From contig CAJJDO010000090.1 of NCBI GenBank assembly GCA_905183005.1, positions 310,001 to 374,000 on the forward strand: 64,000 bases of DNA, read 5' to 3'. Positions 25,977 to 35,986 of the stretch are shown piece after piece (the stretch's first letter is position 1; each line of letters starts with the position of its first letter). The translations under genes were made by a program, and so were the position numbers. Origin of the DNA: Paramecium pentaurelia (Eukaryota; Ciliophora; Oligohymenophorea; Peniculida; Parameciidae). The notes below the pieces were generated by a model, which did no database searches, was not told the DNA's origin, and saw only the letters and a program-made list of their open reading frames with translations.

Positions 25977-26833
25977 AATAATTAAAATTGTTTTTTTGAT
26001 CACATTATGATATTTTGAACTAAATAAATTAAGATTTTAATTCAAAAATTCTATTTGGTTTATTTTTTTATTTCCAAAGATACGAGACTAAGAGTGACTT
26101 CAGTAAAGAAATTACACTTATTTAAGAGAATGGTTAGATAGAAATGAAATTTATAATGTACCTAATTAATACTATTTCATTTACTTATTTTATATTTTTA
26201 TTTTTAATCACATTAATTCAAAACACTAAAAAATTTCTTTTATTTACTTTGGTATGTAGATATTTTGATTCTTTAGAGGAGTTTCTATATATATAAATCA
26301 TTATATGATTATTTTAGAGAAATAAATCAAACTCTAATATTCAATATAATTTCTTAATATATATATATATATATAAAATTTTATAAAATAATAGAAGTTC
26401 GTCACTTTTAAAAAACTCAAATTCTCAGTAATTTTACTCAAAACATGCATAGATTGAAAATTTTGTTAAGGAACACTTTATTTGATTGTTTAAATGTTCA
26501 AATCAAAAGAGGTTGCAAGGATTTTAAAAACACACCAATTTCAAGACAACCTAATCTTAATAATAAATCTGAATTGAATTATTTTATATTATTATTTATA
26601 ATGACATTAAGAATAATAGTATATCAAACAATTACAGGAGATTGGTATAAAAAACTAGTACCCAAAGTATTAGAAATTCAAATAAATATTTAAAGTCATA
26701 ATTAAAATTTCTAGAAATTATTCTTAATACGTATTTAATTATCTAAACTCTTAAATATCTGATTTGATATTAATTCAATATAAAATTCGTTTTTTAAGTG
26801 TTTTTGAAAACTGAAGTTGTATAATTATATTTT
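25977..26833. other. Intergenic region upstream of the tandem array
   Basis: About 860 bp. From about 26200 onward it is related to the region 29650-30264 that precedes the second copy of the duplicated gene; the match becomes strong after 26710. The reading frame at 26445-26693 is not preserved between the copies, so it is probably not a gene. Confidence 0.55.
26710..26806 (+). promoter_or_regulatory. Conserved upstream block, copy 1
   Basis: An upstream block that matches 30139-30236 in unit 2. The most conserved parts are TTAAATATCTGATTT and AAATTCGTTTTTTAAGT, ending 25-30 bp before the start codon. The flanking sequence has diverged more, so this is a candidate promoter element or 5' UTR. 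Confidence 0.45.
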
Positions 26834-28869
26834 ATGAAGAACAGAATAGTTATCCTATTAGTTTTAGTCTGCAGTGCTGGTTCCGTGCTCGGATAATCAG
26901 TTGTAGTTTCTTAATCATTCACAGGAAATGCATTTAATGATGCTGATGGTTATTTCTGTTATTAATTTGATAGGCTGGGTTGTGGTTGGTGGACCAGCTC
27001 ATGTTACAGAATGCAGTGGAACAAAAATGTTTGGAGGATTCGGTAAATTTGGTGCAAGGGCAGTTGCAAGCAAGTTATTTGAGTTACCTCCTCACTCATC
27101 TATAAACTTGAAAGTTTAATTCTGGAAGTAAGATATATTACCTAAGTTTCTTAGAATTGATTCATGGGATAATGAAGAAGGATACATTTTTGTAGATGAT
27201 TAACTTGTATGGTCAAGAAGATTTAGACATAATGAAGGTGATGGATAGAAGTGTGGATAAGGTGGTGATTGGAATGAAATGACACTTAATCTTGATTTAA
27301 ATATAAAACATACTGGTGCAACTGCTGTTGTTATATTTACATCAAATTTGAATGAAGCTGCCGATAATGTATATTTTTTGATCTTAAGAAATAGGAATCT
27401 TGGGCCATAAGAGATTTTGTTTTATCTGTAGTAAGATGTCCAGAGGGTTGTTCTGCTTGTTAGGTTGATGAAAAGTCGGAAAATTGTTAATTCTGGTAAT
27501 CATTCTCTAACAGTTGGGGGGCTTTAGATCATAACTAATTAGGAGCTGATGGTTGGGAAGTTGCAGGTGGATAAAAGACAGCTACCAATTGTGGAGGTAT
27601 AAATTAAAAATATCTTTTAAAGGTGTTGCTTTATTTGGTGGATTTGATAAGACTGGTTCAAGAGCAGTGGTTAGCAAAATCTTAAAAGTTAATCCCCATT
27701 ACAAATTAAAGATTAAAGTTCTTTGGGCTAAGATTGACTCTTGGGACAATGAAGCTGCATAAATAAGAGTTGACGGAAAGATGGTTTGGGAAAGAAGATT
27801 CTAATGGCATGAAGGTTACTTTGGTAAGATCTGTGGTTGCCCTGTCTTTGAATGGAAAACTATATTTGCTAGAACTGAAGTAGATATTGATCATACTGGT
27901 GATTAAGCAAGAGTTGAATTTACTACAACTTTAGATGAAGCTCCAAACAACGAATCTTTTGGTTTAAGAGATTTATATATCTTCTATGCATCCTGTTCTG
28001 AAAATTGTGCTGAATGTACAGGACCTAAAGAATCTGATTGCAAGAGTATTAAAATTTATAATAATTTAGAATGTGCTAATAATTGGGCTTTAGTTGATGG
28101 TAAATGCTAAGCCTTACCAAATTTCATTCTTTTAGAATAATCTTTTTTGGAAGATAAATTTACAGGAATAAATGGATGGATTCTTAATAGAAATAAAGGA
28201 GGAAGATTAATTAATGAATGTAGTGGTAAATCTATGGTTGGAGGATTTGATATTATGGGTATTGGTGCTAGTGCTACTAAAACATTTGATATACCACCAC
28301 ATAAAAGACTTAGACTCTAATCTACTCTATACAAAATTGATTCTTGGGATGGAGAATTTATGATCATCAAAGTAGATGGAACTGATGTATGGAAAACTTC
28401 ATGGAATCTTTAAACAGGAGGTGCTAATTTCTGTGGATAAGGAATTTGGTTTGATGGTATTGTAGGAGTTGATTAGATCTTTAATCATTAAGCACCAAAG
28501 GCAGAAGTTGTATTTACATCCACCTTAGATTAAGATGCTGCTGATGGTAATTAAATATTTTTTAATCTTTTAGAATCATGGGGTTTCAGAGATTTCAAAT
28601 TATGGTATGAACCTAAGGAGGCTTGTGCAGTTTTCTATAGTGAATGCGATTACAAAGGAGCTTCATTTGAATTCTGTTCAAAATCCCCTAATTTCTAAAA
28701 GGACAACATTCCCCCACAAATTAGATCTATTAAGGTTCCACCTTAGGGAAGAGTGACATTATATGAAAGCACAGACTATAATGGAAAGAAAGTCACTTAC
28801 ACCTCAGATCAAGCTTGCATTCAAAATTTTGATGTATAAACTTAATGTTATTGCTTTAGTTTTCATTGA
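26834..28869 (+). CDS. Secreted three-repeat protein with beta/gamma-crystallin-like tail, copy 1
   Basis: A 643-residue protein. After a signal peptide (MKNRIVILLVLVCSAGSVLG) come three homologous modules of about 170 residues. Each has QSF...GW, a CSG or CGG turn, an FGGFxxxG motif, IDSWDNE or IDSWDGE, and closes with ESWAIRDF, ESFGLRDLY or ESWGFRDF. Cys-rich linkers (CPEGCSACQ, CSENCAECTGP) separate them. Residues from about 560 form a beta/gamma-crystallin-like Greek key (FYSECDYKGASFEFC, VTLYESTDYNGKKVTY). Introns are 26949-26973, 27369-27394, 27597-27622 and 28547-28573, leaving 644 codons. Introns 2 and 4 sit at equivalent points of modules 1 and 3. Its function is unknown; cell-surface, granule-matrix or carbohydrate-binding roles are guesses. 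Confidence 0.85.
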
Positions 28870-29295
28870 TTTAGATGAGTGGACATGTTGAAGGAGGTTG
28901 GATAGAAGTTGAACAATGATTCAAATAAATTTACAAAAAAACATAATATAAAAAATAATCATATCAAAATTATTAATATAATGTTTTAAACTAGCTTTAG
29001 AATTTAGATTAACCGAAGTTTTCTTTTAATTTGAAGATTCAATTATGAAAGGATTTTCACTCTAAAAATATCAAAAATAATATATTTTATATGAAATAAA
29101 ACAATTAATCGAGAAACTTTTTTGATATCTTGACTTGGAATTCAACAATTTAAATATAAGGATTGATTAATTTTTTGATTTCTAAGCTAATTCTAACCTT
29201 ATTTAATCTATCTCTATGATCAATTAAGTGTATTAAATGTACTAATTGATTTCAATAATTGAAAAGAATATAATTTAATAAATAAGATAATAATA
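28870..29295. other. Spacer between duplicated genes, unit 1
   Basis: About 430 bp between the secreted-protein gene and the truncated coiled-coil gene. It matches unit 2 on both sides but lacks a block of about 250 bp that unit 2 has at about 32415-32665. Confidence 0.6.
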
Positions 29296-29640
29296 ATGGA
29301 TTCTAATGAATAAGATAAAGAAATATAATTTTTATAGAAAAGGGTTAAATTGACTCAATAAGAAAATGAATTATTAAGAAAAGAAAATCAATTATAAAGA
29401 TAATCACTTACTTAAATGAAAAATACATTTACAAATATTATCTCAACAAAAAGAATTAAAACAGCAGATGGAAGAAATAATTCAGTTTCTGAGTATATTT
29501 CATTATGAAATAACTTAGACGCTTTTAAAATGAAGATGCTCTGAGATAAGTATTAGAAATGCAAAGAAATCGAATTAATTAATTAGAAAAGGACAATGAA
29601 TAATATAAATTGAAATATGAGAAAAAATTCACAAATAATT
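29296..29640 (+). pseudogene. Truncated copy of the coiled-coil gene
   Basis: The first 110 or so codons match the intact gene at 32958-33586 almost perfectly, including its intron (29493-29518). The match stops near 29635, at codons for LKYEK. Beyond this the frame runs on through unrelated AT-rich sequence up to a TGA near 29997. It is a duplication remnant missing the C-terminal half and probably not functional. Confidence 0.8.
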
Positions 29641-30138
29641 TAACAAAATAAATCTTTTTTTATTAATATGAACTTATTGTAATTTCTTGTAATTTAATCT
29701 TCTTTACAGTAAAATATTTCTTAGAGGCTGTCATACAAACATATTATTAACTCAGAAGAACTAATCAAATCAAAAATTTTTTAATATATATAAAATATAT
29801 ATAAACGTGCAGCTCTTTCATAATTGAAATTAAAAACTCTTTAAAAATTGAAAATCCAAGTATTTATTCTCATGGCATTATTATTTCAAGATATATCAAG
29901 AAAAACACTCTTTTTTTAGATTATTCAAATTCAAAACAAAAAGGGTTGCAAAATTATTATAAGCATACTCAACCCAATAACACCTATTTTTTATGATATA
30001 TCATAATAGGTTTAAGCTATTATTATTAATAATGACAAAAAGAATGATAGCATTTCAATAGACTCTGAAAAATTTGTATAAAACACTATTACTCACAGAA
30101 TTAATCAAATAAAAATATTAAACAGTATTTAAAAAAAT

Positions 30139-30236
30139 TCCAGAAATTATAGATATTACGTATTTTATAATCTAAAAACTTAAATATCTGATTTAATATT
30201 AATTTCAATATAAAAATTCGTTTTTTAAGTATTATT
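30139..30236 (+). promoter_or_regulatory. Conserved upstream block, copy 2
   Basis: Counterpart of the block at 26710-26806, with the same two conserved strings and the same distance to the start codon. Confidence 0.45.
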
Positions 30237-30264
30237 GAAACCTGATATCAAATAATATTATTTT

Positions 30265-32302
30265 ATGAAAAATAGAACAGTTGTCCTATTGGTCATTATC
30301 TACAGTGCTATCTCAGTTCTTGGAGAACCAGTTGTAGTATCATAGTCATTCTAAGGAAATGGGTTCAATGATGCAGATGGTAATTTTATAATGTAATTTG
30401 ATAGGCTGGGTTGTAGCTGGTGGACTAGCTCATGTTACTGAGTGCAGTGGCACAAAAATGTTTGGAGGCTTTGGTAAATTTGGTGGCAAAGCGGTTGCAA
30501 GCAAGTTATTTGAATTGCCTCCTCACTCTTCAATAAACTTGAAAGTTTAATTCTGGAAGTAAGATAGATTACCTAAGTTTCTTAGAATTGATTCATGGGA
30601 TAATGAAGAAGGATACATTTTTGTAGATGATTAACTTGTATGGTCAAGAAAATTTAGACACAATGAAGGTGATGGATAAAAGTGTGGATAAGGTGGTGAT
30701 TGGAAAGAAATGACCCTTAATCTTGATTTAAATATAAAACATACTGGTGCAACTGCTGTTGTTATATTTACATCAAATTTGAATGAAGCTGCCGATAATG
30801 TATATTTTTTGATCTTAAGAAATAGGAATCTTGGGCCATAAGAGATTTTGTTTTATCCGTAGAAAGATGCCCAGAGGGTTGCTCTGCTTGTTAAGTTGAT
30901 GACAAGGCTGAAAATTGCCAATTCTGGTAATCATTTTCTAGCAGTTGGGGAGCTCTAGATCATAACTAATTAGGAGCTGATGGTTGGGAAGTTGCAGGTG
31001 GATAAAAGTCAGCTACTGATTGTGGAGGTAATGAATTTTAAATATCTTTTTAAAGGTGTTGCTTTATTCGGTGGATTCGATAAAACTGGGTCAAAAACAG
31101 TGGTTAGCAAAGTCTTAAAAATTAACCCCCATTATAAATTAAAAATTAAAGTTCTTTGGGCTAAGATTGACTCTTGGGACAATGAAGCTGCATAAATCAA
31201 AGTTGATGGAAAAATGGTATGGGAAAGAAGATTTTAATGGCATGAGGGTTACTTTGGTAAGATCTGTGGTTGCCCTGTCTTTGAATGGAAAACTATATTT
31301 GCTAGAACTGAAGTGGATATTGATCATACTGGTGATTAAGCTAAAGTTGAATTTACTTCAACTCTAAATGAAGCTCCAAACAACGAATCTTTTGGTTTAA
31401 GAGATTTATATATCTTCTATGCATCCTGTTCTGAAAATTGTGCTGAATGTACAGGACCTAAAGAATCTGATTGCAAGAGTATTAAAATTTATAATAATTT
31501 AGAATGTGCTAATAATTGGGCTTTAGTTGATGGTAAATGTTAAGCTTTACCAAATTTCATTCTTTTAGAATAATCCTTTTTGGAAGATAAATTCACAGGA
31601 ATAAATGGATGGATTCTTAATAAAAATAAAGGAGGAAGATTAATTAATGAATGTAGTGGTAAATCTATGGTTGGAGGATTTGATATTATGGGTATTGGTG
31701 CTAGTGCTACTAAAACATTTGATATACCACCACATAAAAGACTTAGACTCTAATCTACTCTATACAAAATTGATTCTTGGGATGGAGAATTTATGATCAT
31801 CAAAGTAGATGGAACTGATGTATGGAAAACTTCATGGAATCTTTAAACAGGAGGTGCTAATTTCTGTGGATAAGGAATTTGGTTTGATGGTATTGTAGGA
31901 GTTGATTAGATCTTTAATCATTAAGCACCAAAGGCAGAAGTTGTATTTACATCCACTTTAAATTAAGATGCTGCTGATGGTAATTAAATATTTTTTAATC
32001 TTTTAGAATCATGGGGTTTCAGAGATTTCAAATTATGGTATGAACCTAAGGAAGCTTGTGCAGTTTTCTATAGTGAATGCGATTACAAAGGAGCTTCATT
32101 TGAATTCTGTTCAAAATCACCTGATTTCTAAAAGGATAACATTCCCCCATAAATTAGATCTATTAGAATTCCACCTTAAGGAAGAGTTACATTATATGAA
32201 AGCACAGATTATAATGGAAAGAAGGTCACTTATACATCAGATCAAGCTTGTATTCAAAACTTTGATGTAAAAATTTAATGTTATTGCTATAGTTTTCATT
32301 GA
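30265..32302 (+). CDS. Secreted three-repeat protein with beta/gamma-crystallin-like tail, copy 2
   Basis: Tandem paralogue of the gene at 26834, also exactly 643 residues, with the same signal peptide, three modules and crystallin-like end. Introns are in the same places (25, 26, 28 and 27 nt); intron 3 is 28 nt here and 26 nt in copy 1. Differences concentrate in the signal peptide and in the start of modules 1 and 2, while module 3 and the tail are nearly identical. That pattern suggests a recent duplication with continuing gene conversion in the 3' half. Equal protein length with no frame damage indicates that both copies are maintained by selection. Confidence 0.85.
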
Positions 32303-32512
32303 TTTAGATGAGTGGACATGTTGAAGGAGGTTGGATCGAAGTTGAACAATGATTCAAATAAATTTACAAAAAAACATAATATTAAAAAATAATCATATCG
32401 AAATTATTTATATAACTTATTATTTTTATTTTTTATCTTTTTTAATTAGATTATTTAATAATATTGCAACATCTCATCTTATCCTACTTTTTTGAAGAAT
32501 TTCTTCATCAAA

Positions 32513-32710
32513 GTGTAATTAGTATCTAATTTAAAGCAAAATATCTTACTAGCCAAAGCTTTGGATGAAGGTTTCGGGAAGAAAGAAATATAAATATTCA
32601 AAGAAATTGTGAGATTTCAAATTATGTTTGCTAATAATTAAAGATCTGTTATTTCTTTTAAGCAAGCTTTAGAACCAAAGTTTTCCTTTAATTTGAAGAT
32701 TCAATTATGA
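32513..32710 (+). pseudogene. Coding-like remnant inside unit 2 spacer
   Basis: An open stretch of about 65 codons without TGA (NLKQNILLAKALDEGFGKKE, FKEIVRFQIMFANNQ) that lacks a start codon. Most of it is missing from unit 1. It looks like a fragment of an old gene. No family was recognised. Confidence 0.4.
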
Positions 32711-32957
32711 AAGGATTTTCACTCTAAAAATATCAAAAATAATATATTTTATATGAAATAAAACAATTAATCGAGAAACTTTTTTGATATCTTGACTTGG
32801 AATTCAACAATTTAAATATTAGGATTGATTAATTTTTTGATTTTTAAGCTAATTCTAACCTTATTTAATCTATCTCTATGATCAATTAAGTGTATTAAAT
32901 GTACTAATTGATTTCAATAATTGAAAAGAATATTATTTAATAAATAAGATAATAATA

Positions 32958-33586
32958 ATGGATTCTAATGAATAAGATAAAGAAATATAATTTTTATAGA
33001 AAAGGGTTAAATTGACTCAATAAGAAAATGAATTATTAAGAAAAGAAAACCAATTATAAAGATAATCACTTACTTAAATGAAAACTACATTTACAAATAT
33101 TATCTCAACAAAAAGAGTTAAAACAGCAGATGGAAGAAATAATTCAGTTTCTGAGTATATTTCATTATGAAATAACTTAGACGCTTTTAAAATGAAGATG
33201 CTCTGAGATAAGTATTAGAAATGCAAAGAAATCGAATTAATTAATTAGAAAAGGACAATGAATAATATAAATTGAAATATGAGAAAATTCTTTTCTAGGA
33301 TAAATCATAACCATACTCATAAACCTAGGTCAATGATTCAACAATAAAAGAGCTTTATGATTTAAGAAAAAAGAATAGTGAATTGGAATAAAGAATAAAA
33401 GAAATGATTAGTCAGCATTCTAAAGAATTAACTAATTATAGATCAAAGATTGCCTAATAGGATGCATAATTTATGGTCTCATAATCTTAGGGTTTTTCTA
33501 CACCCCAATTATAGTAATCATAAAAATTAGAACCTCTTAATAATGGAGGATATTAGATACTAAAATAAGGTATAAAGAAGTACTGA
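32958..33586 (+). CDS. Small coiled-coil protein
   Basis: A 200-residue protein, mostly coiled coil (EIQFLQKRVKLTQQENELL; QVLEMQRNRINQLEKDNEQY), with a Ser/Gln-rich C-terminus. One intron, 33155-33180, leaves 201 codons. It is the intact parent of the truncated copy at 29296. No domain or function is recognised. Confidence 0.75.
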
Positions 33587-33661
33587 ATTTTATAATACTG
33601 ATCATATTATATTTTTAGTTATTAAACAATAAATATATATAATTTAATAATTATCATTAAA

Positions 33662-34454
33662 ATGCAAGCAAATCCAGCTTTACACACTCCTGCAAAAAAG
33701 AATTGTACATTTGAAGTTGAAGGAAGACCTGATGGAGAAGGGTATATTAAAAATAAATTTATATTATTTCAGATATTTAAATTAAAACAATGCTATGTTC
33801 GGAATAATTGTGATATAAGAATGGTGGGGTTTGAATGAATCAATGGTTAAAACAACTGATAGAATAGCCAAGATGGGATTTTAATGCATTTCTCCTGATA
33901 TTTATAGGGGTAAAGTAGCCCAAAATAGAGAAGTAAGATCAATCAATTTTATAATAGGAAGCAGGCCATCTTTTGGGAGGATTAGATTGGGAAGGAGCTG
34001 TCAAAGACATTGAAGGAGCAGCAAAACATTTGAGAGAAATGGGATGTAAAAAGGTTGGAGTTACAGGATTTTGTATGGGAGGAGCTTTATCTATTGCGGC
34101 ATTATCTTTTTCAGATTAAATTAATGCTGCAGCTCCATTTTATGGTGTCTGTGATTTGGATAAATTTAAATTGGATAATATAAAAGGACCTATTTATGGA
34201 TAATTTGGTGAGAAAGATGAAATGAAAGGATTTTCCTCTCCAGATGATGCTTAAAGATTAGTTGAAGCAGGGTAAAAAGCTGGAAAAAATGTGAAAGTGA
34301 AGTAAATAATATGTTTGATTATAGAATATGGCCAGGTGTTGGACATGCATTTATGAATTAAGACAGACCTGAAGCATACAATGCTGAAGTAGCTTAATAA
34401 TCATTATAAGAAGTAGCAACTTGGTTTAAATAAGTATTTTCATAATAATTATGA
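33662..34454 (+). CDS. Dienelactone hydrolase family protein, copy A
   Basis: A 237-residue alpha/beta hydrolase of the dienelactone hydrolase family. The nucleophile elbow is GFCMGGAL (Cys nucleophile), the C-terminal His is in WPGVGHAF, and EWWGLNE and SPDIYRGK match the family core. Introns at 33742-33772, 33933-33957 and 34302-34324 leave 238 codons. In eukaryotes related proteins (CMBL type) hydrolyse esters or lactones in the cytosol; the substrate here is unknown. A paralogue starts 24 bp after the stop. Confidence 0.9.
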
Positions 34455-34478
34455 ATATATTATAAACAATATTTATAT

Positions 34479-35195
34479 ATGCAAAGATCCATCTTATAGT
34501 CAAAATTCTTATACTCATTAGTTTATCAAAAAGCAACTCCTACAACTACAATTGGTGGAAAATTGCCTGTTTATGTCACACCTGCACCTTATGGTTTGGT
34601 TGTAATTTAGGAATGGTGGGGTCTAAACTCATCCATTTGTAAAACAGCTGATATTATGAGCTCTTATGGTTTTAAGTGTGTTGTACCTGATTTGTATAGA
34701 GGAAAAATTGCTAAGGATACTGAAGAAGCAGGACATCTACTTTCTGGATTAGATTGGAAATAAGCTTTAATTGATATAGAAGAATCAGCTCGTTATTTAA
34801 AAGAAGAATTACATTGCAAAAAAGTAGGAATTTTAGGATTCTGTATGGGTGGAGCACTTAGTATAGCATCGATTACAACTTCTAAAATTATCTCTGCAGC
34901 AGCACCATTTTATGGAGTATGCGATTTGAACACATTCAAATTATCAAATGCCAACGGACCTATTCTAGCTTAATTTGGTCAAAATGATGATATGGTAGGA
35001 TTCTCATCAGTCTAAGATGCTAAAAGATTAGAATTAACTGCATAATAATAAGGAAATAAAAGTTTGCAAGTGAAAATATGGCCAGGAGTTGGACATGCTT
35101 TTTGTAACTAAGATAGACCTGAAGTTTATAATTAAGCCATAGCTAAATAAGCTTTAGATTTAGCAGCAAAGTTTTTACATGAAAATTTAAAATGA
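34479..35195 (+). CDS. Dienelactone hydrolase family protein, copy B
   Basis: A 238-residue intronless paralogue of the previous gene, with GFCMGGALSIA, FYGVCDL and WPGVGHAFCNQDRPE. The N-terminus is basic and Ser/Tyr-rich (MQRSILQSKFLYSLVYQ), unlike copy A, which could be a mitochondrial targeting peptide. The two copies differ widely in sequence and copy A has three introns that B lacks, so this tandem pair is old. Catalytic residues are conserved. Confidence 0.88.
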
Positions 35196-35328
35196 TTGCA
35201 TAAAAATATTCAATTATTTAATACACATAATCTAAGATTTTATATATTTAAAAATAATCATACGTTCTGACATCAAATAAACTTCTTTTAAAATTGTCTT
35301 TTTATTGTACTTTCATATTTTCTTAATA

Positions 35329-35960
35329 TCATTATAGTTTTTTTTAAAAACCCAAATTAGCTGATTATTGACAATTAGGATTTTTATATGCAAGTTTAAA
35401 AATCCTTCTCTTATATTTTACAAAAGTAATTTTTCGAATCTAAAGTAAATTGGCTTGATCAATTTATCACTGATTTTTAAGTATATTAGTTAGAATAAAT
35501 AAATAAATTAATTAAATCAGATTCTGATAATTAATTATCAATCCATAATCCTGAAACCATCAATTTTTTCATAATTAAAGTCTATCATATTATAAAAGAT
35601 TTCTGATATTTAGATTTTATTATTATTAAAATTCTTATCCTTCATATATTTCAAAATCTAAGAATTTAATAAATACTTTTTAGTCTCATATTTTTCATGT
35701 ATTTTTAGAACCAATCTTTATTGTGATAAATAATCAAAATATTTGTATTTATATGCTGTTTACAATCAACTTATAAACTTGTTTAATTGAAATTAGATTT
35801 TCAGTATAAATTTAGTTTAGGGTAAATCATTTTATCTTTAGGGTTAAATATCGCAATATAATAAATCTATCATTAATTTAAGCATTTTTGAATCTCTTTT
35901 ATTTTACTTTATAAATAGATCAAATTAAAAATAATAATCATTTATTATTAAGATTCAGAT
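35329..35960 (-). pseudogene. Coding-like stretch with shifted frames, probable gene remnant
   Basis: The minus strand here has long TGA-free stretches of coding character in more than one frame: YFDYLSQQRLVLKIHEKYE and ISEIFYNMIDFNYEK, then KKLMVSGLWIDNQLSESDLI. I could not join them with standard introns. The last part alone can be read as a 70-residue frame, 35572 to 35329 with a 31-nt intron at 35440-35470. It is either a decayed gene or a short gene whose 5' exons I failed to assemble. Confidence 0.35.
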
Positions 35961-35986
35961 ATTATAAAATAATAATAATAAAGATA

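Larger units (their letters stand above)
26430..29640 (+). repeat. Tandem duplication, unit 1
   Basis: First copy of a direct tandem duplication with a period of about 3.43 kb. It carries a promoter region, a secreted three-repeat/crystallin gene and the 5' part of a coiled-coil gene. The match to unit 2 (about 29870-33290) is near-identical inside the large gene and weaker upstream. The right end of the unit is the breakpoint inside the coiled-coil gene near 29635. Confidence 0.85.
29870..33290 (+). repeat. Tandem duplication, unit 2
   Basis: Second copy of the 3.4-kb direct repeat. It ends inside the intact coiled-coil gene, so the ancestral locus probably had the order of unit 2 and the duplicated piece was cut within that gene. 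Unit 2 carries about 250 bp more than unit 1 at about 32415-32665. Confidence 0.82.

Noticed and set aside
26445..26693. 82-residue ORF upstream of tandem unit 1
   Set aside because: Frame and start are not preserved in the related sequence near 29890-30120, so there is no sign of selection on a protein.
28881..28930. Possible continuation of the crystallin-type gene past TGA 28867
   Set aside because: Both duplicates stop at the same TGA and the following sequence has no coding character.
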